64,000 bases of DNA from CAVVGZ01 sp963841845 (GCA_963841845.1 CAWJEG010000007.1:124001-188000); one strand, 5' to 3'; counted from the first letter of the stretch, positions 10,612-20,266 are shown. Notes: a model not told the origin generated them from the sequence alone. Translations and numbers: made by a program.

Positions 10612-11064
10612 ATGAACAAATCCCTTTTCATCATGCGCTGGCCTGAACTTAATCAACAGGTTCGGGTTCGCCCAATTGAGCATAATCAGGAACTTTTTGA
10701 ATGGTTTCTGAAAAACCTGCCAACAAATTGTCTGCAAACCGTGACTGTCGTGGCAGGTTTTTCTTTATTTATGCTTAACCTCCCCATGAAATTAAAATTC
10801 CCCTACCGGCAGGAAGATTTGCCCATTGAGGACATTGTTCAAATGCCAAAGGGACGCTTCACCTTTTTTATGACCATTGGCAAGGTGGCTAACCTGAGCT
10901 GCAAATTTGGGGAAGTTACTGAACCGATGAGTTATATGACCTGGGCTGAGGTCGTTGATGAGGATAAACCCATCCTCTTTGATGTCGGCAAGAAATTATG
11001 GAGTATTGCCATGGGCAGCACCAAAGAAATTGTGCATGTTGAATTTGTAAACGTGGAGGGATGA
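10612..11064 (+). CDS. Small beta-rich protein, module copy 1 (possible cyclophilin-like fold)
   Basis: 150 residues, no signal peptide. It begins MNKSLFIMRWPELNQQVRV, continues with an EHNQELFEWFLKNLP segment and alternating strands, and ends with GEVTEPMSY and STKEIVHVEFVNVEG. The same motifs recur in the second copy at 11605-12052 (F-MRWPEL, NHNQ, GE-TE-MSY, TKEI--VE). The strand/helix layout, with an early helix followed by ---P---, resembles the DUF3830 cyclophilin-like protein at 44396-44830, but identity is too low to assert homology by eye. I do not recognise a characterised homologue; a relation to the N-terminal cyclophilin-like domain of cucumopine-synthase-type proteins is possible and rests on memory of that family only. 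It is followed four bases later by its helical partner. Confidence 0.7.
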   Translation: MNKSLFIMRWPELNQQVRVRPIEHNQELFEWFLKNLPTNCLQTVTVVAGFSLFMLNLPMKLKFPYRQEDLPIEDIVQMPKGRFTFFMTIGKVANLSCKFGEVTEPMSYMTWAEVVDEDKPILFDVGKKLWSIAMGSTKEIVHVEFVNVEG

Positions 11065-11068
11065 GACA

Positions 11069-11581
11069 ATGTCCTGGAAACAATTAAAAACCGAAATTGA
11101 TGCAGAAAATGACCGCATCCGGATGGATCCACCCCTTGAGGTGGTTAAAGTAGTCCACTACCAGATTATTGACACAAAAGCAGGTACGGATAACCAGGCT
11201 TTAGGCAATTGGTTTTTCGCTTGTACCGATGTTCGATACATCCATGCGTATCTCTATAACATTGTCCGCCTGGCAATGGATGAAAAATACACTCTCGAAC
11301 AAATTAAAACGATGGTAAAAACGATGATTGCCCAACCAGCAGAATTTGTTGGTTATGCTGGTTTCCACAAAATGTGGGATTTTGTGAAGCCTGCCCTTGC
11401 CGCGTTGGATGAGATCGATAACCGCGAGGATGTCCTGGATTTATTAAATTCCCTCCTCCTGTACGCCTCAAACTTGAACGCCTGGATCCATCACTACTTC
11501 CCCTGGAAACTCAATTATGTTTTTCCACATAGAACCCCGGAGGAAGTACGCGAGATGGCAAGGCTGATCGAAAATAAGTGA
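11069..11581 (+). CDS. Small helical protein, module copy 1
   Basis: 170 residues, predicted mostly helical and cytoplasmic. Conserved with the paralogue at 12057-12574: AENDRI, an ID(T)-GTDN/GAGND segment, NWFF, HAYLYNIV/AAYSHYVI, PAEFVGYAGFHKMW against GEFCGYCGYREMW, and LNAWIHHYFPW against LNAWIYHYIPW. The invariant Trp/His/Tyr-rich C-terminal patch looks like a binding or active site. The gene starts four bases after the beta-rich partner and overlaps the downstream frame, so the two are probably translationally coupled and form a complex. Function unknown. It could correspond to the C-terminal helical bundle of cucumopine-synthase-like enzymes encoded as a separate chain. Confidence 0.7.
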   Translation: MSWKQLKTEIDAENDRIRMDPPLEVVKVVHYQIIDTKAGTDNQALGNWFFACTDVRYIHAYLYNIVRLAMDEKYTLEQIKTMVKTMIAQPAEFVGYAGFHKMWDFVKPALAALDEIDNREDVLDLLNSLLLYASNLNAWIHHYFPWKLNYVFPHRTPEEVREMARLIENK

Positions 11582-11604
11582 CCAGGAGAAAAGGAGAAAT
11601 CAAA

Positions 11605-12052
11605 ATGAGCGATCAATTCTTAATGCGGTGGCCGGAACTTCGTAAAGAAGTCGTTTTTAATAATTTAAATCATAACCAAAAGATTTTCGACTGGTGGGTG
11701 GACCAGCTTCCGCTGCGGGCGGTTCAAGGCCATGTGCTTGTTGCCGGGTGGGGACTTTCAGCCTGGAATATCCGCTTGAAAAATTTTACAACCTGGACAC
11801 CCCGAACTGAAGTCATCGAGGAATTTCGAACCCAGCCCGATGGACGGGTGGACCTTTTCATGCCCATGGCAGGGATTACGACCCTGCTTGGTGAAATTTG
11901 GTGAGTTCACCGAAACGATGAGTTATCCCACCATTGCCCAGGCCCGCGAAGAAGATTTGGATACGTTGCGCGAAGTAGGAATGGCGGTCTGGAGATCTGT
12001 CATAAAGACCAAAGAAATTATCACCGTTGAATACCTGAAAATTGGAGGCTAA
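11605..12052 (+). CDS. Small beta-rich protein, module copy 2 (frameshifted)
   Basis: Paralogue of the gene at 10612. ATG 11605 follows AAGGAG by eight bases and gives MSDQFLMRWPELRKEVVF, with NHNQKIFDWWVDQLP. A frameshift near 11892 (GGTGAAATTTGG context) moves into KFGEFTETMSYPTIAQAREED and the ending KTKEIITVEYLKIGG at 12052. About 149 residues joined, the same length as copy 1. Divergence between the copies is high outside the motifs, so the duplication is old rather than a recent repeat. Confidence 0.66.
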
Positions 12053-12056
12053 TCCC

Positions 12057-12574
12057 ATGGCAAATGTTAAAGAAACAACCAACAAAATAAACGCAGCCGC
12101 TGATAGGATCCAATTTCAACCAGGGGATGACATCAGCCGGGTAATTCGTTTTGGATTGATTGATACAGGCGCAGGCAATGACGCATCATGTTTCACGAAC
12201 TGGTTTTTCAGCAGCGGCGATCTTCGCCACATTGCTGCCTATTCCCATTACGTCATCTGGTTTGCACAAAATGAAGCCTCATTTTCTCTGGACCAATTAA
12301 AAGAAATGGTTCTACTGGATTAAACAGCCTGGTGAATTTTGTGGGTACTGCGGTTACCGGGAAATGTGGGAATTGGTCCAGGATTTGCTTTCCAGTCTGG
12401 ATGAAGTGAAAACCAGGGATGAACTGATCCAATTGATGAACGCAATGTGGGCTTACGGATCAGCTTTAAATGCCTGGATATATCATTACATTCCTTGGGG
12501 TGTTGGGATACCTGTTTCCGATTCGCGATGAAAAGTATTTTGAAGAGGGTTTAAGACTGGCGCGTATGAAATAA
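12057..12574 (+). CDS. Small helical protein, module copy 2 (two frameshifts)
   Basis: Paralogue of the gene at 11069. The ATG at 12057 uses the GGAGG that overlaps the preceding stop. The first frame, MANVKETTNKINAAADRIQF to LDQLKEM, breaks near 12310; the next frame gives KWFYWIKQPGEFCGYCGYREMW and LNAWIYHYIPWG; a further shift near 12505 restores YLFPIRDEKYFEEGLRLARMK, ending at 12574. With the shifts corrected the length (about 172) matches copy 1, so this is one gene that is either mis-assembled or decayed. Confidence 0.63.
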
Positions 12575-12585
12575 AACCAGTATCA

Positions 12586-12618
12586 CAGGGGGCATCGAGG
12601 TAAACACGGTGCCCCCTG
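12586..12618 (+). terminator. Intercistronic hairpin before livH
   Basis: Perfect nine-base stem CAGGGGGCA/TGCCCCCTG with a 15-base loop between the duplicated module and livH. There is no T-tract, so it is more likely a processing or partial-termination element that sets different expression of the module and the transporter than a full terminator. Confidence 0.4.
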
Positions 12619-12656
12619 CTATTCGATTTTACACTGGAACCGAAAAGGAAAATACT

Positions 12657-13544
12657 GTGGATCCCGAGATACGATATCTCATACAACAGCTCATCAATGG
12701 TTTCTCTGTGGGCAGCATGTATGCCCTTATTGCGGTTGGCTACAGTATGGTTTACAGCATTCTGTACCTGATCAACTTTGCCCACGGCGATTTATTGGTA
12801 TTTGGCACCTTTGTTGCCCTGACACTCTGGCAATTCGGCTTACCCATGCCGGCTGTTATCATCCTGGCTTGCCTGGTTGGGGCAGTACTGGGAATGATGA
12901 TTGAAAGGACAGTCTACCGTCCTGTTCGGTTTGCCAACCGCATTGTCCCCATTATTACTGCTTTGGGAGTCGCCCAGATAATAAAAACCGTTTCCCAGGT
13001 TATCTGGGGAGCAGAGGTGCTGCCATTTTTTGCACTTGTACCACGCCAGCCAATTCGTATCGGCGAATTCCGTTTCTTCTCCCAGCAGATTTTGGTACTT
13101 GTAACCGCCACTGTCAGCATGCTGCTGTTTTCATACCTGATCAAGAATACCAAACTTGGTAAGGCAACCCAGGCGGTGATGCAGGATATCAACCTCTCAC
13201 GCGCCATGGGCATCCCGGTTGATACCATCATCCCCATGATCTACGCCCTTGGCGGATTTATGGGTGTTTTGGGTGGTATTTTATTTTCGTCTTATTACAA
13301 TGTGATCAATATTGATATGGGTATCACCGCAACTGTCAAAGCCTGGGCAGCCGCCATGCTGGGCGGGGTTGGTAGTTTTTATGGTGCCTTCCTGGGTGGA
13401 TTAATTCTTGGGGTTGGTGAATCTCTGGCTGGTGCATACCTGAATTCCGCATATCGAGATGCATTCGGGTACCTGATCATTGTATTTGTTCTGCTATTTA
13501 AGCCAAACGGTTTATTCGGTAAAAAACGGATTGAGAAGGTGTAA
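12657..13544 (+). CDS. livH: Branched-chain amino acid-type ABC transporter permease (LivH family)
   Basis: Integral membrane subunit of a HAAT-family importer. I place the start at GTG 12657, seven bases after AAGGA, giving VDPEIRYLIQQLINGFSVGSMYALIAVGYSMVY; the longer frame from 12609 adds 16 residues that overlap the intercistronic hairpin. LivH marks are GSMYALIAVGYSMVYSILYLINFAHGD near the N terminus, the NTKLGKATQAVMQD--LSRAMGI cytoplasmic loop and the WAAAMLGGVGSFYGAFLGG segment. About 295 residues, eight or so hydrophobic segments. The gene is intact and three bases from livM. Confidence 0.9.
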   Translation: MDPEIRYLIQQLINGFSVGSMYALIAVGYSMVYSILYLINFAHGDLLVFGTFVALTLWQFGLPMPAVIILACLVGAVLGMMIERTVYRPVRFANRIVPIITALGVAQIIKTVSQVIWGAEVLPFFALVPRQPIRIGEFRFFSQQILVLVTATVSMLLFSYLIKNTKLGKATQAVMQDINLSRAMGIPVDTIIPMIYALGGFMGVLGGILFSSYYNVINIDMGITATVKAWAAAMLGGVGSFYGAFLGGLILGVGESLAGAYLNSAYRDAFGYLIIVFVLLFKPNGLFGKKRIEKV

Positions 13545-13546
13545 CC

Positions 13547-14599
13547 ATGCAAGAAGCAAATGATCGTGTTTCACCCCTTCAACTCTGGGCAGAAAAAAAT
13601 AAACGTTTCATATGGATCGGGGCTCTTGGTATTATCCTGGTTCTACCGCTATTCCTTGCGGGATCCGGTCTTTCGATGAGAATAGCAACCCTCATATTTA
13701 TCTATTCCCTCCTTACTACCGGATTGATGGTGATTACCGGTTACACCGGGATGTTAAATATGGGCCATGCAGCATTTTATGGAATGGGGGCATATGCATC
13801 AGCCATCCTGGCAGTCACCTTCCACCAACCTTTTGGATATGTTTTCTTGTGTCTGCGCTGGTCAGCCGGTATTACCGGGTTTATCATTGCGTTTCCCTGT
13901 TTACGGGTAACCACTGACTTTTTAAGCCTCATCACCATCGCATTTGCAGAGGTATTCTTAACCATTGCCCTGAGCTGGATTGACCTCACCCGTGGTCCCA
14001 TGGGTATCCCAGCCATTCCAAACATCGCCATTGGCGGTTTCGAGTTTGATGATGCATTGGAGGTGTATTACCTGTATTTTGCTATCGCCCTGATCTCCTA
14101 TATCTCGCTGCACAACATCCTGAATTCGAGAATAGGCAGAACCTTCAAGGCCATCCGCGATGATGAAATTTGCGCCAAAGCACAGGGAATCAACGTCCGC
14201 TACTACAAAGTATTGGCTTTCACACTTGGTACGATTCCCGCAGGGGTTGCCGGTTCCTTGCTGGCTTACTATATTCAGTTTGTGGGACCTAACATGTTCC
14301 AATTTGAAACTTCCCTGATCCTGATGAACATGGTTATTCTTGGTGGACTGGGCAGCCTGCCAGGTGCTGTAGTGGGTGCTGCTATCTTTATCATTCTGAC
14401 GGAAATTTTCCGTCCACTGGCGATGTACCGGGTCGGCGTTGGCGGTGCAACTATGGTCCTGCTAATGCTGTTCCGACCCCAGGGGATCATGGGTTCGGCA
14501 GCCTATGCCGGTCAGGGAGGTTTCCAGGCTGCAATTCAGCGATTACGCCAGCGATCGCAAGCGCGTTCTCGACTGCAAAAAAATGACAGCTCGTCATAA
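13547..14599 (+). CDS. livM: Branched-chain amino acid-type ABC transporter permease (LivM family)
   Basis: Second permease of the transporter, 350 residues. The family signature GYTGMLNMGHAAFYGMGAYASAIL (about 64-87), the RVTTDFLSLITIAFAEV segment and the loop IGRTFKAIRDDEICAKAQGINVRYYK near the middle are all present, followed by GGLGSLPGAVVGAAIF. It starts three bases after livH and is followed by the ATPase gene after about 30 bases. The tail after the last helix (QRLRQRSQARSRLQK) is basic and cytoplasmic. Confidence 0.9.
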   Translation: MQEANDRVSPLQLWAEKNKRFIWIGALGIILVLPLFLAGSGLSMRIATLIFIYSLLTTGLMVITGYTGMLNMGHAAFYGMGAYASAILAVTFHQPFGYVFLCLRWSAGITGFIIAFPCLRVTTDFLSLITIAFAEVFLTIALSWIDLTRGPMGIPAIPNIAIGGFEFDDALEVYYLYFAIALISYISLHNILNSRIGRTFKAIRDDEICAKAQGINVRYYKVLAFTLGTIPAGVAGSLLAYYIQFVGPNMFQFETSLILMNMVILGGLGSLPGAVVGAAIFIILTEIFRPLAMYRVGVGGATMVLLMLFRPQGIMGSAAYAGQGGFQAAIQRLRQRSQARSRLQKNDSSS

Positions 14600-14628
14600 A
14601 GCCAGAATCTGATATTAGGTACGCAGGT

Positions 14629-15408
14629 ATGGTCAATATGGAACCAATAATTGAAGCAAAAAATGTTTATCAATACTTTGGGGGTGTCCATGCAGTAGAC
14701 GGAGTCAGTTTTTCCGTTGCCCCCGGTGAGATATTCGGGATCATCGGACCGAATGGGTCTGGTAAATCAACCCTGTTCAACTCGCTATCAGGAATCTACA
14801 AACCAACCTCCGGCACCTTTTTCTATAAAGGCTTGGATATTACCGGTCTGGAAACCCATAAAATTGTTGCCAAAGGATTATCCAGAACTTTCCAAAACTT
14901 GAGGACATTTCGGGCCCTTACAATTCGTGATAATGTTATTGTCGGTCAACATGTCCACCAACGGGTAGGTGTAATGGATGCTCTATTTAAAACAAAAAGA
15001 TACAGGCAGGAAGAGAAACTTTGTCGTGAAAAAGCCGATACTCTTCTGGAATTTGTCGGCTTAGGACATATCAAAGAAGGGCTGGCCTTCGGGATGTCGT
15101 ATGGACAGCAAAAAAGACTGGAATTGGCACGCGCCCTTGCGAGTGAAGCAGATGTGCTTCTTCTGGATGAGCCAACTGCAGGCATACCTCGCGAGGCTGC
15201 TGATGAATTGATGAAATTAATCATTCAAATCCGTGATACGCGCGGGACAACCTTCCTGGTCATTGAACATAATATGCGTGTTATGACCTCTATCGCAGAC
15301 CGGATGATGGCTATGGACCAGGGCAGTAAAATCTCTGAAGGACTTCCAGCAGAAGTCCTTAAGGATCCACGAGTCATAACAGCATATCTGGGAGAAGAAG
15401 CTCAATGA
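14629..15408 (+). CDS. livG: Branched-chain amino acid-type ABC transporter ATPase (LivG family)
   Basis: Nucleotide-binding subunit, about 259 residues. Walker A GPNGSGKST, the LivG-specific RTFQNLRTF motif after it, the signature variant SYGQQKRLELARAL (SYGQQ rather than SGGQQ), Walker B LLLDEPTAGI and the switch His in VIEHNM. An internal ATG four codons in (14638) is an alternative start. The stop overlaps the livF start by four bases (ATGA), so the two ATPases are translationally coupled. Confidence 0.9.
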   Translation: MVNMEPIIEAKNVYQYFGGVHAVDGVSFSVAPGEIFGIIGPNGSGKSTLFNSLSGIYKPTSGTFFYKGLDITGLETHKIVAKGLSRTFQNLRTFRALTIRDNVIVGQHVHQRVGVMDALFKTKRYRQEEKLCREKADTLLEFVGLGHIKEGLAFGMSYGQQKRLELARALASEADVLLLDEPTAGIPREAADELMKLIIQIRDTRGTTFLVIEHNMRVMTSIADRMMAMDQGSKISEGLPAEVLKDPRVITAYLGEEAQ

Positions 15409-16113
15409 TGCTGAGAACCGATAATCTTGTTGTTCATTACGGAGCCGTAAGGGCGCTAAATGACGCCTCTATCTATGTGGATGAGGGTGAAATTGTAGCC
15501 ATTATTGGCGGAAATGGTTCCGGCAAATCAACCCTGTTGAAAGCCGTGGCCGGTATGCTTAATCCTACTCATGGCAATATTGAATTCCTTGGAAACGCAA
15601 ATCCAGGGCTGGCCTGCCGAAAAAGTGATCAAGCTTGGGCTGGCCATGGCTCCCGCCAATCATACCGTTTTTCCGGATTCATCTGTCTACATGAACCTTG
15701 AAATGGGGGCTTATACCAGAAGTGATCAGGCGGAAATTAAAAAAGATATGGAGGGATTCCTCGAACGCTTCCCGCGCTTAAATGAACGCCGGAATCAAAA
15801 AGCCGGACTGCTGAGTGGTGGGGAACAGCAAATGTTGACGGTTGCCCGGGCTTTAATGTCCCGACCTAAAATGCTTTTATTGGATGAACCTTCAATTGGG
15901 CTGGCTCCCAACATTGTGCGGGATGTCTTTGATTACATTGTTGAAATACGCAGACAGGGAACAACCATCCTGCTGGTTGAACAGAATGCCCACATGGCCC
16001 TTGCCATTGCCGATCGGGGATACGTCCTTGCAAACAGTGAGGTTGTTCTGGAAGGTAAGGCGAGTGACCTCGTAAAAGAAGATCAGGTAAGAAAAGCCTA
16101 TTTTGGCGGTTAG
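15405..16113 (+). CDS. livF: Branched-chain amino acid-type ABC transporter ATPase (LivF family, frameshifted)
   Basis: Second nucleotide-binding subunit. The first frame carries Walker A GGNGSGKST and reads to HGNIEFLGN. A single-base shift near 15597 leads into QIQGWPAEKVIKLGLAMAP (the LivF pattern for the helical domain), the NLEMGAY motif, signature LSGGEQQMLTVARAL, Walker B LLLDEPSIGLAP and the His in VEQNAHMAL, ending KAYFGG. About 235 residues, normal for LivF. Every ATPase motif is intact on one side of the shift or the other. Confidence 0.88.
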
Positions 16114-16122
16114 GTATTCTCC

Positions 16123-16894
16123 ATGAATTTAATCAATCATACAGCACTAGTTTGCGGGGGGACCGGGCGTGTTGGATCTGTCATTGCCAAAGGAGCTTTC
16201 TGCAGCCGGCGCAAATATTATTATCCAGTACCGCCAAAATAAATCCATAGCAGATCAGCTTGTCTCCGAAATTAATTGCTTCTGGCGGTCATGCGGCAGC
16301 CTTGCAGGCGGATGTATCCCTTGAATCTGGTCAGTCATTGAACTCATCCAGTCTGCCAGGGATGAGTTTAATTCAATCCACATCCTTGTAAATGCTGTTC
16401 ATGGACAATTCAATCCCAAAGAAATCGGTGAGATGACCTGGGATGATTGGCAGGTGCACCTGGATGCCCTCAAAGCTCACTTTTTTCCTGTGTAAACATA
16501 TCACTCCTGTGATGAGGGTACAAAAGTACGGGCGCATCATTTACATCTCAGGCGGTCTTTCAAAACGATTTTTTGGAGGTTGTTCCGCCTATACAACCAT
16601 CAAGGCAGGATTGAACGGTTTCTGCAAGACACTCGCCATAGAAGAGGGACCATATGGGATTACCGTCAATATTGTTGCCCCTGGGAAAAGTAATTATCTC
16701 TCGATGAACGTCCTTCCACAGATAATCCGCAAGCATGGGAGCAATTGAACCGCCAATCTCTCAATAAATCTCCCCTTGGCAGGGATGCTACTGCACAGGA
16801 TGTTGCCTCTGCTGTCCTCTATTTTGCATCCCGAGAGGCTTCCTGCATCACCGGACAAACCCTGTTCGTGACCGGTGGAGAAATCATGCCGTAA
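16123..16894 (+). pseudogene. Short-chain dehydrogenase/reductase, multiply frameshifted
   Basis: ATG 16123 gives MNLINHTALVCGGTGRVGSVIAK, a Rossmann start with a TGxxGxxG-like loop. After a shift near 16195 the frame ELSAAGANIIIQYRQNKSIADQLVSEI follows, then further shifts near 16280, 16330 and 16480. The catalytic S/Y/K region is readable as ISGG and SAYTTIKAGLNGFCKTLA, and the C terminus ends FVTGGEIMP. At least four shifts in 770 bases, more than any other gene here, so I call it a pseudogene, though the same error source as elsewhere could be responsible. It is followed directly by a second SDR gene. Confidence 0.65.
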
Positions 16895-16910
16895 TGGAAG
16901 ATAGAAAAAT

Positions 16911-17685
16911 GTGATAGATGATCTCACGGGTAAAGTGGCTTTGGTCACAGGTGGCGCGCAACGGGTGGGCCGCATCATTAACCTTGCACTCGCCAGGAAT
17001 GGTGCCGATATTGTCTTGAATTACTGGAAAACCGGGGAAGATGCCCGCAGAACCAGTGAAGAAATTCGGGCGATGGGACGAAAATGTTTGGTTATCGAAG
17101 CGGATATTACAGACGCAAACCAGAGCGCAAGGATGATCGCTGATATCGAAAAAGAGTTCGGCACGGCTTGATATTCTTGTTCATAATGCCAGCAATTTTA
17201 ATGAAGCACCTTTCCTGGAAGTCACCGAAGAAATCTGGGAAAGCTCGCTGGCAGTGAACCTTAAAGGGCCGTTTTTCCTTAGCCAGGCCGCAGCAAAATT
17301 GATGCTAAAGAATGGCTCTGGCAGGATCATCGCCATGATTGGAAACTCATACTACGAGAACTGGCCGGATTTTATCCCCCATACCATAGCAAAAACCGGA
17401 TTGGCAAAAATGATACAAAGCCTGGCCATTGCTCTATCCCCCCATATCCAATGCAATGCCATCTGCCCCGCAGTGATTTTCCCCAGTGAGCACGGGCAGG
17501 ATCTGCGAATATTATCGTCCCGCGGGGAAGCCCATCAGGATGAACACTTTGAAATTATCCGGGATACGGTGCTTCACCGCGGGAATGCTGAGGAAGTGGC
17601 AGAGTTGGTCCTTTATCTGGCATCCTGCAGTAATTACCTGACCGGAGCAGTGATCCCTATTGATGGAGGAAAAAGCAGCCTGTAG
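16911..17685 (+). CDS. Short-chain dehydrogenase/reductase with His in place of the catalytic Tyr (frameshifted)
   Basis: FabG/pteridine-reductase-like SDR starting at GTG 16911 (an ATG two bases upstream would be followed at once by TGA). It shows the nucleotide loop VTGGAQRVGRIIN and, after a shift near 17168, the structural motif LVHNASNF (NNAG-like), NLKGPFFLSQAA, and the C-terminal YLTGAVIPIDGGKS. At the active site the Lys is present (IAKTGL) but the position four residues before it is His (PHTIAK) instead of Tyr; the Ser-equivalent region is GNSYY. About 258 residues. Activity as a normal reductase is doubtful unless the nearby Tyr residues substitute. Confidence 0.78.
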
Positions 17686-17697
17686 ACCAACAGGCTG
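17676..17697 (+). terminator. Hairpin at the end of the SDR gene
   Basis: Stem CAGCCTGT/ACAGGCTG with a six-base loop, overlapping the SDR stop codon; a short A/T-rich stretch follows but no clear U-tract. It may reduce read-through into the binding-protein gene. Confidence 0.35.
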
Positions 17698-17881
17698 ACT
17701 TGAATTCTGGTAAAAAAATTCGGAACAATCATGCTTCATTTTTTCTAACAAATAATTCCTTTAAAGATTGTTTTGGTAAGGAGGTGAAGTTAGCAAATAA
17801 ATTTAATTGCTTTATCCAGAATGTCATATCAAGTTCTTACCTATCCATAATTAATAACCAGAAAAAGGAGTGAGAATAAAA

Positions 17882-20266
17882 ATGAAACACAAGTTATTGC
17901 TCATGATTGGAATTGTGCTCCTTATGGCCAGCCTTGTTGGCTGCCAGCCGGCACAGCCTCCCGCTGTTGAAGAAGCTCCGGCAGCTGAAGAGGCCGCCCC
18001 AACTGAAGCTGCTGCAGCTGAAGCCACTGGCCAGCCGAAGCCGCAGCACCCACCGGTGAACCGATGTATATCGCCGTGGCTGGTCCGATGACCGGCGGCG
18101 GTGCCCAGCAGGGCCAGTATGCCATGATTGGCGCAGAGATCGCCCGTGAGGAAATCAACGCCATGGGCGGTATCAACGGCCGCCCCATCGAACTGGTTCC
18201 CATGGATGACAAAGGTGATCCAGCTGAAGCAGCTACCGTCGCGCAGCGTTTGGTGGATGATCCGCGTATTGAGGTAGTAGTAGGACATATGTGGAGTTCA
18301 GCCACCCTGGCCGCCAACCCTATTTACATTGAGGCTGGTATGCCGGTGATTACCCCGACTGCTTCCAATACAGCCGTCACGACTCAGGGTTGGGATAACC
18401 TGATTCGAGTCTGCTTGAGCGACAAAATTCAGGCACCCCAGATGGCAGCCCTGCTTGTCAACAATAAGGATGTCAAGAAAGCGGCAATTTTCTACGCCAA
18501 TGATGACTATGGCCGCGGCTTGTTGGAGCAGGCAAAAATGACCATTGGCCAGCTTGGTGGGGAAGTTGTCTATGAAGCACCCTATAAGCCGAATGTTGAC
18601 AAGGATTTCACCGTTCAGCTCGAAGCGGCCGTGAATGCGGGTGCCGATGGCATCCTGCTGGCAGCACAGCAAGCTGAAGCAGGTTTAATTGTCTCACAGG
18701 CTTCCCAGATGGGTATTTTTGAAGACATTCCTGTTTTTGTTGGGAATGCTGGCATGCTTTACCAGCTCTTCCTGGATCATGGTTGATGAGACAGCTGAAG
18801 ATCATATCTGGATTGCGGCTCCTTATGATCCATTCTCAGAGCGGGAAGTTACCCAAAATTTGGTGGGTAAATTCATGGAACAGGAAGATTCAATCCCTTC
18901 CGAAACTGCCTCCTACACCTATGATGCCCTGTACATGCTCAAAGCAGCTTATGAGGCCGGAGCGACCAAGGACACATTGATCGATACAATCAAAGGCATG
19001 GTTTTCAACAATCTTGTAATTGGGGATGACATCACATTCGACGAAAACGGCGACCGCAATGATGTAGCCATGATTACCATCGCAGTCGATCAAGGGAATT
19101 TTGTGAGTGCCAATGAGCCTATTGACACCACCGGTGTTATTTTTGCTATCCTTGATCCCGAAGCCGAACCTATCAAAATTGCCATTGCCGGCCCGATGAC
19201 CGGCGGCGGAGCCCAGCAGGGCCAGTATGCCATGATCGGCGCCGAAATCGCCGTGGATGAAATTGAGGCTGCCGGCGGGATTCTTGGGCACCCCATTGAA
19301 CTGGTCCCCATGGACGATAAAGGTGACCCGGCGGAGGCTGCCACGGTCGCCCAGAGATTGGTAGATGACCCTGATATCCAGGTAGTTGTCGGACACTTAT
19401 GGAGTTCAGCCACACTGGCTGCCATGCCGATCTACGATGCCGCTGGAATGCCTGTGATCACACCCACATCATCCAACAGCACCGTAACCCAGCAGGGTTG
19501 GAAAAACCTCATCCGCGTTTGCCTGCGGGATAAGATCCAGGCTCCCCAGATTGCCGCCTTGCTTGTCAATAATAAGGGCTCCATGAATGTGGCAATCTTC
19601 TTTGCTAATGATGATTATGGCGTTGGATTCCGTGACGAAGCCAAGGCAACAGTGGAAGAATTGGGCGGCAAGGTGGTGTATGAAGCCCCCTATAAACCCA
19701 ATGTTGATAAGGACTTCACTGTTCAATTGGAAGCTGCTGTGAATGCGGGTGCCGATGGCATCCTTCTTGGAACCCAGCAGGCTGAGGGCGGTTTGATCGT
19801 TTCTCAGGCATCCCAGATGGGTCTCTTTGAAGATATTCCCTTCTTCGTCGGTAATGCTGGACTGCTCTATCAGCTCTTCCTTGACTATGTCGACACAACC
19901 GCAGAGCCGCATATCTTTATCGGCGCTCCCTACGATCCTTTCTCAGAACGCCCGGTAACCCAAAGCTTTGTAGCCAAGTTTATGGAACAGGAAGATTCAA
20001 TACCCTCAGAAACCGCTTCCTACACCTATGATGCCCTTAAGATGATTGCCAGGATTATCAATTCGGGTGGAACCCGCGAAACACTTGTCTCCAGAATCAA
20101 AGCAACCACCTTCAACAACCTTATCATAGGCGACAACATCACATTCGATGAGTTCGGTGACCGGAATGACACTGCCATGATATCCATCGGTGTCAAAGAT
20201 GCTGCTTTTTACAGCACCGGTGAAACGATTGACACAACCGGTGTGACCTTTGATATTGAACAATAA
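17882..20266 (+). CDS. Lipoprotein with two fused periplasmic ligand-binding (Peripla_BP_6) domains (two frameshifts)
   Basis: Substrate-binding component, probably for the liv transporter upstream. ATG 17882 begins a lipoprotein signal, MKHKLLLMIGIVLLMASLVG then Cys (lipobox LVGC), and an Ala/Glu/Pro-rich linker. Domain 1 runs from MYIAVAGPMTGGGAQQGQ to IDTTGVIFAILDP (about 60-430). Domain 2 begins immediately with IKIAIAGPMTGGGAQQGQ and ends ITFDEFGDRNDTAM--TFDIEQ. The join near 19150-19180 lies inside one uninterrupted frame, with no second signal peptide or start. Two shifts occur, near 18035 (linker) and near 18780 (extra G in domain 1). About 794 residues in total, twice the family's usual length. 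The domains are highly similar in protein but differ at many synonymous sites. Confidence 0.85.

Noticed and set aside
15590..15600. Programmed frameshift in livF, DhaM or other genes
   Set aside because: No slippery heptamer with a downstream structure is visible at the breaks, and the shifts occur in unrelated genes; error or mutation is more likely.
19150..19190. Possibility that the double binding protein is two separate adjacent genes
   Set aside because: The frame crosses the junction without a stop, and there is no second signal peptide, start codon with ribosome site, or gap.
19469..19912. Minus-strand frames opposite the double binding protein
   Set aside because: They mirror the repeated domains on the plus strand and have no independent support.
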